Shown here one piece after another: positions 17,147 through 26,426 of a DNA stretch of 64,000 nt. Source of the DNA: Hyphomonadaceae bacterium (GTDB lineage: Bacteria; Pseudomonadota; Alphaproteobacteria; Caulobacterales; Hyphomonadaceae); NCBI GenBank assembly GCA_022844345.1, contig JALHLU010000012.1, forward strand, positions 62,001 to 126,000, read 5' to 3'. The notes below the pieces were generated by a model. That model saw nothing but the letters and a program-made list of their open reading frames with translations. It was not told where the DNA came from and made no database searches. The position numbers and the translations under genes were made by a program. Within the stretch, counting starts at the first letter, position 1, and each line of letters begins with the position of its first letter.

Positions 17147-17398
17147 TCAGGTCGCATCATTGGGAAAATAGACTGTGCCAAGATAGGCCCGGGCGGGGAT
17201 CCGGTGGGTCTCGATGTGCTCCATCGCCTTCTGCTCGGCCAGTTCGGCCGAGGGGTACTTGCCATAGCCGTAGCCAGTGCCGTCCCCCAGATCGACGGCG
17301 TTGCTGCCATACTCGTCGGTCCAGCGGTTGCGCCAGTAACCGGGCCGGCGTTCGGACAGTGTGGGAGAGGTCTTGGGCCGCTCGATCGTTCTGGCCAT
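17147..17398 (-). CDS. Small protein of unknown function
   Basis: 83 residues, beginning MARTIERPKTSPTLSERRPG and rich in Tyr/Gly in the middle (GYWRNRW, DGTGYGYGKYPS), ending TVYFPNDAT. No signal peptide or membrane helix is seen. A GGGAG six bases before the ATG at 17398 supports this start; the longer open frame upstream lacks such support. The family is not recognised. Confidence 0.6.
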   Translation of the reverse strand: MARTIERPKTSPTLSERRPGYWRNRWTDEYGSNAVDLGDGTGYGYGKYPSAELAEQKAMEHIETHRIPARAYLGTVYFPNDAT

Positions 17399-17608
17399 GA
17401 CGCACTCCCTTCCCGGCAATCGTGTGTGGCCGCCGTCCGGCAGGTGGAACATTGGACTATGCCAGCCCGGCGCAAGGGCGCAGCCCGGCCGGCCTGCATT
17501 TTTTTCACAGCCGCCCCACGCTGGACACAGATCAGGCACAGCCCCCGAATAGCCCCGCCCGCGCGACGCACCCGGCGCAGCAAACGCTCACTAGCAGGGG
17601 AAATCCGC

Positions 17609-17683
17609 TGGCAGTCCCTAGGGGAGTCGAACCCCTCTTTTCAGGTTGAAAACCTGACGTCCTAACCGATAGACGAAGGGACC
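17609..17683 (-). tRNA. tRNA-Glu (anticodon TTC)
   Basis: A cloverleaf read from 17683 on the minus strand: acceptor GGTCCCT pairs with AGGGACT (first pair G-T), the anticodon stem TCAGG/CCTGA encloses loop TTTTCAA (anticodon TTC), and the T arm has GGGGTTCGACTCCCC. CCA is encoded at 17611-17609. Confidence 0.95.
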
Positions 17684-17788
17684 GCTCGGCGGAGGGGGCG
17701 ATATAGCTGCATCGCCTCTGCCCTGCAAGCCATTCCGGAAGCCTGAAAACCGGGGATTCCGCGGCGGGGGCCCCGCGCCGGCGGCGGT

Positions 17789-19573
17789 TCAGGCCAGCGC
17801 GATATCGGCCACTTCGATCTGGACCTTGCCGGGACCCTTCCAGGTGTCGGGCCGCAGGCGGCCGGCCACGTGCAGCGCGGCTCCGCCCTGAATCGCCTGC
17901 CCCTCCGGGCCATCGGCCACGCGCCAGGCGATCGCGCGGACGCGGGCGCCGTCTTCGCCCACCATATCGAACGCCAGGTGGTTCTCGCCGACGCGGCGGG
18001 CGCCGGCGGCGCGGATGTTGGGGATGGCGAACAGGGGCTCTGGCGCGTTCGAGCCGAACGGGCCTGTGCGCTCCACGATATCGAGCAATTCGCCCGTGGC
18101 GGCGCCAGGCGCAAGGGTTGCGTCGATCTCCAACACGCGCGCTTCGGCGAGTTCGGCCGTCGCCCCGTGGGTGCGCTGCTCAAGGTAGTCGCGAAGGTTG
18201 GTAAGGCGCGACGGGTCCATGCCGAGCCCGGCCGCCATGGCGTGGCCGCCGCCGGAGATTAGGATGCCCTCCTTCACCGCGGCGCTGACGAGTTCGCCGA
18301 GATTGACGCCAGCCACCGAACGGCCCGATCCGCGCGCGATGGGGCCCAGCCCCTCGCCCCAGCCGACGACGATGGCGGGGCGGTGGAATTTCTCCTTCAG
18401 GCGGCCGGCGACGATGCCGATCACGCCGGGGTGCCAGCCCTCACCGCCGACGACGAGAATGCCGGCGTCTGGCAATTCGGCGAGACGGCGCTCGGCCTGT
18501 TCGGTGGCAGCCTTCTGGATGCCAGCTTCCACTTCCTTGCGTTCGGCATTCTGGGCGTGGAGCTTCTCGGCGAGCTGGATTGCCTCAGCGCGGCTGTCGG
18601 TGGCGAGCAGCTTCGCCGCTGTCCATGGATCGCCGATGCGCCCACCTGCGTTGAGGCGCGGGCCCAGCACGAAGGTGGCGTGATAGACCGAGCTTGGCGC
18701 CTCGATGCCCGAGACTTCGGCCAGCGCCTTGAGGCCGGCATTTTCCAGCCGCTCAAGCACTTTGAGCCCGCGCGTGACGATGGCGCGATTGACGCCGCGC
18801 AGCGGAGCCATGTCGCACAGCGTTCCGAGCGCTGCGAGATCAAGCCACTTCATCGGATCAGGCAGCCCGCCCTCTGGCGCAACGCCGCGCTTGCGCGCCA
18901 GTCGGTTGAGCGCGGCGACCAGTACGAACACGACGCCAGCAGCGGCGAGGAAGCCGTGGCCGGATGTGTCGTCGGGCCGGTTGGGGTTCACGAGGGCGAG
19001 GATCGACGGCATGTGGTCGTCGTGCATGAGATGGTGATCCATCACGACGACATCGAGGCCGATCTCGTTGGCGGTCTGCAGCGCAGCGATGGCCGCCGCG
19101 CCGCAATCGACCGTCACCACCAGTTCCGCGCCCATGCCCTGGAGCGCGCGGAATGCGCCGGGCGTCGGGCCGAAGCCTTCCGTCAAACGATCGGGCACGT
19201 AGAGGATCAGCTCGCGGCCCCAGGCGCGGAAATAGCGCGCGAGGATCGCCGACGATGTGCCGCCGTCGACATCATAGTCTGCAAACACCGCGACCTTCTT
19301 GCCCGACACGATGGAGTCGAGGATCACCTCGGCCGCCTTGTCCATGTCAGTGAAGGTGGAAGGGTCGGGGAACAGGTCCTTCAGCGTCGGATTGAGGAAG
19401 AGTTCGGCGTCGCCCAGCGCAACGCCCCGCCCGGCAAGCAACCTGCCCACAAGGTCCGGCGCCTTCAGGCGGCGCGCATGCTCAACCGCGAGTTGTTCGT
19501 CCATCGGGCGCTGGCGCCAGGTACGGCCGGACAACGACTGCGAAACGCCGAGGAAGGCGGGGGCGCCGCTCAT
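17789..19573 (-). CDS. recJ: Single-stranded-DNA-specific exonuclease RecJ
   Basis: 594 residues of a 5'-3' single-strand DNA exonuclease used in recombination and mismatch/base-excision repair. The DHH phosphoesterase motifs are clear: VAVFADYDVDGGTSSAIL (motif I) and VVMDHHL (motif III), then the DHHA1 region with GGGHAMAAGL and a C-terminal OB-like domain. The N-terminus FLGVSQSLSGRTW is the family start. The ATG overlaps the phaC stop by one base (TGATG), so its translation is probably coupled to phaC. Confidence 0.95.
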   Translation of the reverse strand: MSGAPAFLGVSQSLSGRTWRQRPMDEQLAVEHARRLKAPDLVGRLLAGRGVALGDAELFLNPTLKDLFPDPSTFTDMDKAAEVILDSIVSGKKVAVFADYDVDGGTSSAILARYFRAWGRELILYVPDRLTEGFGPTPGAFRALQGMGAELVVTVDCGAAAIAALQTANEIGLDVVVMDHHLMHDDHMPSILALVNPNRPDDTSGHGFLAAAGVVFVLVAALNRLARKRGVAPEGGLPDPMKWLDLAALGTLCDMAPLRGVNRAIVTRGLKVLERLENAGLKALAEVSGIEAPSSVYHATFVLGPRLNAGGRIGDPWTAAKLLATDSRAEAIQLAEKLHAQNAERKEVEAGIQKAATEQAERRLAELPDAGILVVGGEGWHPGVIGIVAGRLKEKFHRPAIVVGWGEGLGPIARGSGRSVAGVNLGELVSAAVKEGILISGGGHAMAAGLGMDPSRLTNLRDYLEQRTHGATAELAEARVLEIDATLAPGAATGELLDIVERTGPFGSNAPEPLFAIPNIRAAGARRVGENHLAFDMVGEDGARVRAIAWRVADGPEGQAIQGGAALHVAGRLRPDTWKGPGKVQIEVADIALA

Positions 19574-21381
19574 CAGCCGTCGCGCCGGGCGCGGATGGTG
19601 GCGAGCGTTTCAAGGACATAGCTGCCGGGTGCCGGTTTGGCGCCGATGGCGGGCGGCAACGGCGCGACGTCCTCGCCCGACTTCTCGGCCAACCACTGCG
19701 CCCACACCGGCCACCACGAGCCGGGATGCTCTTTCGCATAGGCCACCCACGCCTCGTGGCTCGGCGGCAGCAGGTCGCCGGTCCAGTAGCGATACTTGCC
19801 CGAGGCGGGCGGGTTCACCACGCCTGCGATGTGGCCGCTGTCGGCAAGCAGGAAAGTGACCGAACCGCCGAACAGGTTCACGCCCTTGTAGACCGACGGG
19901 AAGGGCGAGATGTGGTCCTTGCGTGCTGCATGGATGAAGGTCGGCGTCTGGATGGCGCGCAGGTTGATCGCCTTGCCCTCTACGGTGAAGTCGCCCCTGG
20001 CGAGGGCGTTCTCGAGATAGAGCTTGCGCAGGCTGGCGATGTGGAGCGGGCCGGGAAGGTTCGTCTGGTCGGAATTCCAGTAGAGAAGGTCGAACGCCTT
20101 GGCTTCGTTGCCCAGAAGATAGCGATCCTCGACATAGCGCCAGATCAGGTCTTCGGGGCGCAGCAGGTTGAACGCATCGCGCATCGCCTCGCCCGGCATC
20201 ACGCCGCCGGATTCAGCGATCAGCTGCTCGATGCCGCCGATCGAGGCCTCGTCGACAAACAGGCCGAGATCGCCTGGCTCGGAAAAGTCCGTCTGCGCCG
20301 CCAGCAGCGTGAGCGAGGCAAGCCTCCTGTCGCCCTCGTCCGCCATGCGGGCCGCAAGGATCGAGGCGAGCGCGCCGCCGACACAGTAGCCGGCGACGTT
20401 CACCGGAACCTGGTGCTCGGCGTGAATCCAGTCGAGCGAGGCACGGGCGCCCAGCTTCAGATAATCGTCCCAGCCGAAGTCCTTGCTCTCTTCGTCCGCC
20501 GAACGCCACGAGACCATGTAGACGGTGAAGCCCTGGTCGCGCAGCCACGCCACCAGCGAGTTTGCGGGGGTAAGATCGAGCACGTAGTATTTGTTGATCC
20601 AGGGCGGGAAGATCAGGATCGGGCTGGCCTTCACCGTTGCTGTGGTCGGGAAATAGCGGATCAGTTCGATCAGCGTGTTCTTGAGAACCACCTCGCCCGG
20701 CGTCACGGCGATGTTGCGGCCCGGTTCGAACGCGTCGGGGTCAGACTGCGTGACGGCGACGCGGCCATGCCCCTTGTCGAAATCTTCCTGCAGCTGGCTG
20801 AAGCCGCGCTGCACCGACGCGCCATCCGTCTCGAACAGCGCCTTCAGCGCGCGCGGATTTCCCATCAGCGTGTTGGACGGCGCCATCGCGGCCGTCGCCT
20901 GACGGATGAAGAAGGCCGCCCGGCGGCGTTCGGTGTCGGAGAGGCCTGGCGCATTCCAGGCGAGATTCTCGGCCCAGCTCGACTGGGCGAGATACATCCG
21001 GCGGACGAAATCGAAGAACGGGTTCTCGCGCCAGGCGGGATCCGAGAAGCGCGCGTCGGCGTCAGCCGCCTCCGAAGGCGCCCCCATCGAGAGCTCCTGC
21101 AGCGCCAGCGTGTTGCGCTCGAACAGGGAGAGCTGGGCCTCGTTGAAGGCTTCGGGCTGACGCGCGTAGGCCTCGCTCAGCGATTTGAAGGCGGAGGCTG
21201 CGGCTTCCAGCTCCAGCTTGCGTGGGGCGGCGGCGCCGGCAAGCTTGGTTATGTCCGAAAGTTCACGGCTGAGGTCAGCGATCTTCTGCCCGAGGCGCTG
21301 GAAGCTGACCTCGGAAAAGTCCTCGCCTCCAGACGGTTTGTCCGCCGGATCGCCGGGAGGCTTTTCCCCGCCTGGGCTCAT
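19573..21381 (-). CDS. phaC: Class I poly(3-hydroxyalkanoate) synthase
   Basis: 602 residues of the class I PHA polymerase that joins (R)-3-hydroxyacyl-CoA units into storage granules. The alpha/beta-hydrolase core carries the lipase-like box GYCVGG with catalytic Cys333. Conserved downstream segments include the Asp-bearing IHAARKDHISPF and the His-bearing LADSGHIAGVVNPP, as expected for the Cys-Asp-His triad. The N-terminal region is the usual class I extension. No phaA, phaB or phasin gene is beside it; instead it is followed by recJ, with a one-base overlap. Confidence 0.95.
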   Translation of the reverse strand: MSPGGEKPPGDPADKPSGGEDFSEVSFQRLGQKIADLSRELSDITKLAGAAAPRKLELEAAASAFKSLSEAYARQPEAFNEAQLSLFERNTLALQELSMGAPSEAADADARFSDPAWRENPFFDFVRRMYLAQSSWAENLAWNAPGLSDTERRRAAFFIRQATAAMAPSNTLMGNPRALKALFETDGASVQRGFSQLQEDFDKGHGRVAVTQSDPDAFEPGRNIAVTPGEVVLKNTLIELIRYFPTTATVKASPILIFPPWINKYYVLDLTPANSLVAWLRDQGFTVYMVSWRSADEESKDFGWDDYLKLGARASLDWIHAEHQVPVNVAGYCVGGALASILAARMADEGDRRLASLTLLAAQTDFSEPGDLGLFVDEASIGGIEQLIAESGGVMPGEAMRDAFNLLRPEDLIWRYVEDRYLLGNEAKAFDLLYWNSDQTNLPGPLHIASLRKLYLENALARGDFTVEGKAINLRAIQTPTFIHAARKDHISPFPSVYKGVNLFGGSVTFLLADSGHIAGVVNPPASGKYRYWTGDLLPPSHEAWVAYAKEHPGSWWPVWAQWLAEKSGEDVAPLPPAIGAKPAPGSYVLETLATIRARRDG

Positions 21382-21587
21382 GACAACACGGGTCCCCGAT
21401 ACAGGCCGTTCAGATACAGGCCGTTTAGCTTCAGGCCGTTTCGATGCCGGCCCAGATGGAACTTTAGCCGGGCGGACCTGATTCTTCCGCTCGCCAAATC
21501 AGCCGACTGTCAGTAGGTAGGATCGCAGGCAAGAGCAATCACGGGGCGCATCGCCAGTTGACTGGCCCCGCTGACTGGAAAATCGGC

Positions 21588-21962
21588 ATGTTTCGCGCAA
21601 TCGCGGCATCGGGGATTCTCGTGTGCACCGTCCTCACGGCCGGGTGCGCGGATCTCATGCAGCAATCCTATATCTCCCAGATCGCGCCGGAATGGTTCGA
21701 AGCCAAGGCGGTCGAGGTGAAGGGCGAAGGGTACCCCGAACTGGCCGATGTTCCTGAAACGCGGCCGGTCGAGACGACCCTGGCCCGGTCGGATCGCGAC
21801 GCGAACGCCCTGAAGGACGCCGCCACAAGGCTGGAGGCCCAGTTGGCCGGCCAGGGCGATATCCGCTCCAACGAGGACGTGCGAGCTACTGCGGCGCAAT
21901 GGCGCGCCACGCTGGAGGACGGCGCCGCAGCTGCGGGCCATTCCATCGAGCCTACCCCCTGA
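21588..21962 (+). CDS. Small lipoprotein of unknown function
   Basis: 124 residues with a lipoprotein signal (MFRAIAASGILVCTVLTAGC, lipobox LTAGC). The mature chain is charged, with a probable helix-forming region (residues about 75-105), and has no recognisable domain. The start is set at the ATG at 21588, which gives a proper signal peptide; an in-frame start at 21558 would add ten residues. It is divergent from phaC. The function is unknown. Confidence 0.65.
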   Translation: MFRAIAASGILVCTVLTAGCADLMQQSYISQIAPEWFEAKAVEVKGEGYPELADVPETRPVETTLARSDRDANALKDAATRLEAQLAGQGDIRSNEDVRATAAQWRATLEDGAAAAGHSIEPTP

Positions 21963-22049
21963 CGCACTGCATCGGCGCGGCCAAGGCGAGTCTCCAGCAA
22001 GAACTTACCCGGTAGCCGAGCGTTTGATACCGCTTTACACAAACATTTA

Positions 22050-22074
22050 CCCGGCTTGGCTGAGTCCAGCCGGG
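22050..22074 (+). promoter_or_regulatory. Hairpin in the leader of the aminotransferase gene
   Basis: CCCGGCT and AGCCGGG form a 7-bp perfect stem with an 11-base loop, ending about 20 bases before the ATG at 22095. It has no T-run, so it is not a classical terminator. It could be a leader regulatory hairpin or the 3' end of the lipoprotein transcript. I could not match it to a known riboswitch. Confidence 0.3.
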
Positions 22075-22094
22075 CCCGCTGAAGGTGAACCGAC

Positions 22095-23342
22095 ATGATG
22101 TTGGATTTCCACAAGATAAGGCGCTTGCCGCCTTACGTGTTCGAACAGGTGAACGTCACGAAGGCTGGCCTGCGCGCCAACGGGGCTGACGTGATCGACC
22201 TCGGCATGGGTAATCCGGACCTGCCCACGCCGCCGCATATCGTGGAAAAGCTGCGGGAGACCGCGCTGAACCCGGACGTGCACGGTTATTCCGCCTCGCG
22301 CGGGATACCCGGGCTGCGCAAGGCGCTAGCGGCCTATTACGGACGCCGCTTCGGCGTGAAGCTGGACTGGGGCAAGGAAGTCGTCGTCACCCTGGGGTCG
22401 AAGGAGGGGTTCGCCAACCTCGCCCAGGCGATCGCGGCGCCCGGCGACACGATCATCGTTCCGAACCCGTCCTATCCGCTGCATTCGTTCGGCTTCATCA
22501 TGGCCGGCGCAAGCATCCGCTCCGTCGAGGCGCATTCGCCGGAACAGTATCTCTCGAACCTCGGGCGCGCCGTTCGCCACTCCATTCCGGCGCCGACCGC
22601 AATGGTGGTGTGCTATCCGGCGAACCCGACGGCGCAGGTGGTCGATCTCGACTTCTACAAGGAAGTCGTGAAGTTCGCGAAGAAGCACGAGATCTGGGTG
22701 CTGTCCGATCTCGCCTACACCGAAATCTATTACGGCGATCCGCCCCCCTCGATCCTGCAGGTCGACGGCGCGAAGGATATCGCGGTCGAAGTCACATCCA
22801 TGTCGAAGACCTATGCCATGGCGGGTTGGCGCGTTGGCTTTGCTGCGGGGAATGAGAAACTGATCGCCGCCCTCGCCCGTGTGAAGTCGTATCTGGACTA
22901 TGGAGCGTTCACGCCCGTGCAGGTCGCCGCCGCTGCCGCTCTGAATGGTCCGCAGGACTGCGTCGACGAGCAGCGCGAAATCTATCGCACGCGCCGCAAT
23001 GCGATGGTCGAGAGCTTCGGCCGGGCCGGCTGGGAAATCCCGGAGCCGAAAGCATCGATGTTCGCGTGGGCGCCGATCCCCGAACCGTTCAAGGAAATGG
23101 GCTCGCTGGAATTCTCCCTGCGGCTCATCAAGGAAGCGCACGTCGCGGTGGCGCCGGGCGCGGGCTTTGGTGAACATGGCGACAATTATGTACGTCTCGC
23201 CCTCGTCGAGAACGAGCAGCGTATCCGCCAGGCAGCGCGCAATGTACGCAAGTTCATGGAAGCGAACGGCGTCAAGGTGAAGCCCGACAAGGAACCGAAG
23301 GCGAAGCCTGAAGCTGTGCCGGCAAGGAAGGCAGTGGGCTAG
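22095..23342 (+). CDS. Class I/II aminotransferase (AlaC / LL-DAP aminotransferase-like)
   Basis: 415 residues of a fold-type I PLP aminotransferase. The N-terminus FHKIRRLPPYVFEQVNVTKAGLRANG (abridged) and VIDLGMGNPDLPTP match the AlaC/DapL-like branch. NPTAQ, SDLAYTEIYY and the Schiff-base lysine Lys238 in SMSKTYAMAGWRVGF are all present. The likely reaction is glutamate-pyruvate or related transamination. It is the first gene of an operon with a SUKH gene two bases downstream and hom. In other alphaproteobacteria this aminotransferase lies next to hom. The last 25 residues are a Lys/Pro/Ala-rich tail. Confidence 0.9.
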   Translation: MMLDFHKIRRLPPYVFEQVNVTKAGLRANGADVIDLGMGNPDLPTPPHIVEKLRETALNPDVHGYSASRGIPGLRKALAAYYGRRFGVKLDWGKEVVVTLGSKEGFANLAQAIAAPGDTIIVPNPSYPLHSFGFIMAGASIRSVEAHSPEQYLSNLGRAVRHSIPAPTAMVVCYPANPTAQVVDLDFYKEVVKFAKKHEIWVLSDLAYTEIYYGDPPPSILQVDGAKDIAVEVTSMSKTYAMAGWRVGFAAGNEKLIAALARVKSYLDYGAFTPVQVAAAAALNGPQDCVDEQREIYRTRRNAMVESFGRAGWEIPEPKASMFAWAPIPEPFKEMGSLEFSLRLIKEAHVAVAPGAGFGEHGDNYVRLALVENEQRIRQAARNVRKFMEANGVKVKPDKEPKAKPEAVPARKAVG

Positions 23343-23344
23343 GT

Positions 23345-23833
23345 ATGCTGCCCAGCGACTTCAATCTCTCAAGCTCTGCCGTCGCCATCACCGAGGCCGA
23401 TCTGCAGCAGTTGGAGTGGTCGCTGCAGCATCGTTTGCCAGACGACTATCGTGACTTCCTGTTGGCGACCAATGGAGGTGAGGTCGAGGGCTATTGGGCA
23501 TTCGAGTTGGCCGCCAATGGTGGCAGCATGCTGAGCCAGTTCTACCGCCTCAAGGACAAGTCACGCTCGACCAGTACCCTAGCTTACATGCAACGCTTGT
23601 ATGCGCAGAGAATGCCGAAGGGACTTCTTGCGATTGGCTGCGATCCGGGCGGTGGAAAGATCTGCCTTGGCTTCGCCGGTCCACTGGCAGGGCGCGTCTG
23701 GTTCTGGGATCCGGGCATGGACTTCGATGACACGCCTCTCGGGTCGTTTGAGAATTTCCACGAGATGGCGGGTAGTTTTACGCAGTTTCTTTCTGGTCTA
23801 AGCAGGACTGACCGAGGATCGGGGTTTCTATGA
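23345..23833 (+). CDS. SMI1/KNR4 (SUKH-fold) family protein
   Basis: 162 residues of the SMI1/KNR4 superfamily, best known as immunity proteins in contact-dependent toxin systems. The family core is visible: AITEADLQQLEWSLQHRLP, DDYRDFLLATNGGEVEGYW, and the C-terminal FENFHEMAGSFTQFLSGL helix. No toxin or polymorphic-toxin gene is near. It starts two bases after the aminotransferase stop, and its own stop overlaps the hom start by four bases (ATGA). It is therefore translated between two amino-acid biosynthesis genes. Its role here is unknown; an orphan immunity gene or a regulatory partner are both possible. Confidence 0.85.
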   Translation: MLPSDFNLSSSAVAITEADLQQLEWSLQHRLPDDYRDFLLATNGGEVEGYWAFELAANGGSMLSQFYRLKDKSRSTSTLAYMQRLYAQRMPKGLLAIGCDPGGGKICLGFAGPLAGRVWFWDPGMDFDDTPLGSFENFHEMAGSFTQFLSGLSRTDRGSGFL

Positions 23834-25116
23834 AGACGTTGCGACTAGGCGTGGCCGGACTCGGCACGGTGGGCGGGGGCCTGCTGAAACTCATTGAGCG
23901 CCAGAATGAACTCCGCCTTCCGGGCAAGCTGGAAGTCGTCGCCGTTTCCGCGCGCAACAAGACGCGCCATCGCGGCGTCGATATCTCGAAGTTCAAATGG
24001 TTCGACGATCCGGTCGAACTCGCCCTGTCGCCCGACATCGACGTCGTCGTCGAACTCGTCGGCGGATCGGACGGCCCCGCCAAGCGCACCGTGGAAGCCG
24101 CCCTGCGTTCGGGCAAGGCCGTGGTCAGCGCCAACAAGGCCCTGATCGCCGAACACGGCATGGAGATCGCAGCCCTCGCCGAGAAGCACAACGCACACCT
24201 GCTGTTCGAAGCCGCCGTCGCCGGCGCAATACCCATCGTGCGCGCCGTGAAGAACTCGCTCTCGGGCGTGATCGTCAGCCGCGTCTCCGGCATCCTCAAC
24301 GGCACCTGCAACTACATCCTCTCCGAAATGCTGCGCACAGGCGCGGCCTATGAAACCGTGCTGGGTGAGGCGCAGCGCCTCGGCTACGCCGAAAGCGACC
24401 CCTTCCTCGACGTGTCGGGCGGCGACGCCGCCCACAAGGTCCTGATCCTCGCCGCCATCGCGTTCGGCGCTCAGCCGGACTTCGCGCAGGTGCAGGTTGA
24501 AGGCATCGACAGGATCGAGGCGATGGACATCGGCCTCGCCAACAAGTTTGACTATCGCATCAAGCTGGTGGCCGAAGCCTTCCGCGCAAACGGCAATGTG
24601 CGCTGCCGCGTCGCCCCCGTGCTGGTGAAGTCCGATCACCCGCTCGCCTCGGTCAACGGCGCGCTGAACGCCGTGATGGTCGAGGGCGAACCGGTCGGCC
24701 GCCTGACCTTCACCGGCCCCGGCGCAGGCTCTGGCCCCACAGCCGCCGCCGTGATGGGCGACCTCGCGCGCCTGTTCGAGGGACCGGCGACACCGCCGCT
24801 CGGCAAGCCCTCGCGCGATCTTGCCCCGCTGATCACCGCCGCCGATGGCACGTCGGACCAGGGCTCGTTCTTCATCGGCGCGCGGCTGGCCGACAAGCCC
24901 GGCACATTCGCCGCGTTGACCGAGCAGCTGGGCGACGCCGGCGTGTCGATCGACAAGCTGATCCAGGAATCCGCTGGCGACTCCGGCGCAGCCCCGATCG
25001 CGATCATGACGCACCCCTGCGCGCGTTCGGCGGTCGAGACCGCGCTGGCGCGCGCAATCGAGCTGAAGCTGACGGCGGACACGCCCCGGCTCCTGCGGAT
25101 CGAGACGCGGGCCTAG
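23830..25116 (+). CDS. hom: Homoserine dehydrogenase
   Basis: 428 residues of the NAD(P)-dependent enzyme reducing aspartate semialdehyde to homoserine, the branch to threonine and methionine. The Rossmann motif GVAGLGTVGGGLL is at residues about 7-19. ANKALIAEHG, AAVAGAIPIVRAVKNSL and GILNGTCNYIL are family hallmarks. A C-terminal ACT domain (FFIGARLADKPGTFAALTEQLGD, abridged) suggests allosteric control by threonine. Its start overlaps the SUKH stop (ATGA). Confidence 0.96.
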   Translation: MKTLRLGVAGLGTVGGGLLKLIERQNELRLPGKLEVVAVSARNKTRHRGVDISKFKWFDDPVELALSPDIDVVVELVGGSDGPAKRTVEAALRSGKAVVSANKALIAEHGMEIAALAEKHNAHLLFEAAVAGAIPIVRAVKNSLSGVIVSRVSGILNGTCNYILSEMLRTGAAYETVLGEAQRLGYAESDPFLDVSGGDAAHKVLILAAIAFGAQPDFAQVQVEGIDRIEAMDIGLANKFDYRIKLVAEAFRANGNVRCRVAPVLVKSDHPLASVNGALNAVMVEGEPVGRLTFTGPGAGSGPTAAAVMGDLARLFEGPATPPLGKPSRDLAPLITAADGTSDQGSFFIGARLADKPGTFAALTEQLGDAGVSIDKLIQESAGDSGAAPIAIMTHPCARSAVETALARAIELKLTADTPRLLRIETRA

Positions 25117-25119
25117 CGT

Positions 25120-26325
25120 CTATTCGCCGACTGCAAGGCGCTCCTCGGTCTGCGTGAAGGCGGAGCGGCGGCCCGGGTTTTCCGGGACGTTGGTTGCAAA
25201 GTAAGCGACGCCGGTTCCGGTGGCTGGGTCAATCCAGAGACCTGACTTGAGGCCGTAAGCGTCTCCGGCGTGACCGACCCAGCGGATCCCGTCCCCGAAG
25301 GGATTGTCGCGACAGTCCGCGACGGGCGTGGCCAACGTCTGCGTGGCGAGGCCGTAGGCGCAGATGGCGCCGCGTGAGGCGTCGCTTGCAGCGTCTGCCT
25401 CGAAGGTCTGGCCGTTGGCGCCGTTGAAGGTCCATTGCGGCTTCAGCATCTGGTCGACGGAGGCCGGGGTCAGGAGACGAACGCCGTCGACCTCGCCGCG
25501 CCCGAGCAGCAGGCGGCCGATGACGGCAAGACCATTCGCGGATATGCGCAAGCCGCCCTGGGGCGAGAAGATCGCGCCGTTGACGCCTGCCCGCCACATG
25601 GCGAGATCACATGAACCATTGGCCGCCGGCGTTACGGAGCAGTCCGGACGGGCGCCGTGATTGTCGTCCCGGACCGGCTCGCCGTCGCGATAGAGTACGA
25701 CGCCGCGCGCAATGGCTGCATCGCTGCAGGTCTCCCAGTTGTAGCAGGCGTCTAACTTCAGCGGCTCCAGCACGAGACGGCGCATCAGGAGATCAAAGCG
25801 TTCACCCGCCGCCTTTTCCATCACTGCGGCGACAACGGGGAAGTTGAAATTGGTGTAGGCGAAGATGTCTCCGGGGCCATGGGCGGCGTCCCATGCGGCC
25901 GGGTCGGCGAGCGCAGCCTGCAACGATGCGTCGAGCGGCAGGACGTAGGACGTGGCGTCGGTGAGGCCGGTCCGGTGCGAAAGGAGCAGGCGGAGCGTAA
26001 TGGGGCGATCCGGGAAGCCCGGGTGGCGCAAGCGCCAACCGAGTTTGGGCGAAACGTCTTCATCGAGGGAGAGGACGCCCTGCTCGACCAGCCGCATGAC
26101 GGCGATGGCGACGACCAGCTTGGAGATCGAGGCCACCCGCACGGGATCGTCTGTGGTGACAAGCCGGCCAGCGGCAAGGTCGGCATGGCCCGTGGCGGAA
26201 GACGAGACAAGGCCATTGCCGTCGAACGTTACACGAACTTCGGCGATAGGCGCGCCGGGGGCGGTCACGCAGGCTGGGGCGGCGAGAGCTATGATCAGGG
26301 CGACGGCGCGAAGCTGAATTTGCAT
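25120..26325 (-). CDS. Lipoprotein serine hydrolase of the beta-lactamase (class C-like) family
   Basis: 401 residues with a lipoprotein signal (lipobox LAAPAC, Cys19) and a penicillin-binding-protein/beta-lactamase fold. SxxK is SISK (Ser66, Lys69), the YxN-like motif is YTNFNFP, and a late GHAGDAYG segment stands where the KTG-type triad normally lies. Members act on D-amino-acid peptides or esters; true beta-lactamase activity is not implied. It is convergent with hom (three bases apart) and divergent from the VanX-like gene. Confidence 0.88.
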   Translation of the reverse strand: MQIQLRAVALIIALAAPACVTAPGAPIAEVRVTFDGNGLVSSSATGHADLAAGRLVTTDDPVRVASISKLVVAIAVMRLVEQGVLSLDEDVSPKLGWRLRHPGFPDRPITLRLLLSHRTGLTDATSYVLPLDASLQAALADPAAWDAAHGPGDIFAYTNFNFPVVAAVMEKAAGERFDLLMRRLVLEPLKLDACYNWETCSDAAIARGVVLYRDGEPVRDDNHGARPDCSVTPAANGSCDLAMWRAGVNGAIFSPQGGLRISANGLAVIGRLLLGRGEVDGVRLLTPASVDQMLKPQWTFNGANGQTFEADAASDASRGAICAYGLATQTLATPVADCRDNPFGDGIRWVGHAGDAYGLKSGLWIDPATGTGVAYFATNVPENPGRRSAFTQTEERLAVGE

Positions 26326-26426
26326 TCGCAGACATTAGTCGCGGACGCGGGCGCCGTCAGCCGGGAATTGCGTTGCCCTTCGGCGTCCGGGGCGGCATTG
26401 GTATCAGCGGTGTGAGGGAGGATCGC

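Noticed and set aside
19726-21516. 596-codon open frame on the plus strand opposite phaC
   Set aside because: Antisense to the PHA synthase, with no recognisable protein features.
21963-22094. SAM-type or other riboswitch before the aminotransferase-hom operon
   Set aside because: Only one simple GC hairpin is present; the conserved core bases of SAM-I, SAM-II or SAM/SAH classes were not found.
25120-26325. Antibiotic-resistance beta-lactamase
   Set aside because: It belongs to the broad serine hydrolase family; the SxxK is present but the other lactamase motifs are not typical.
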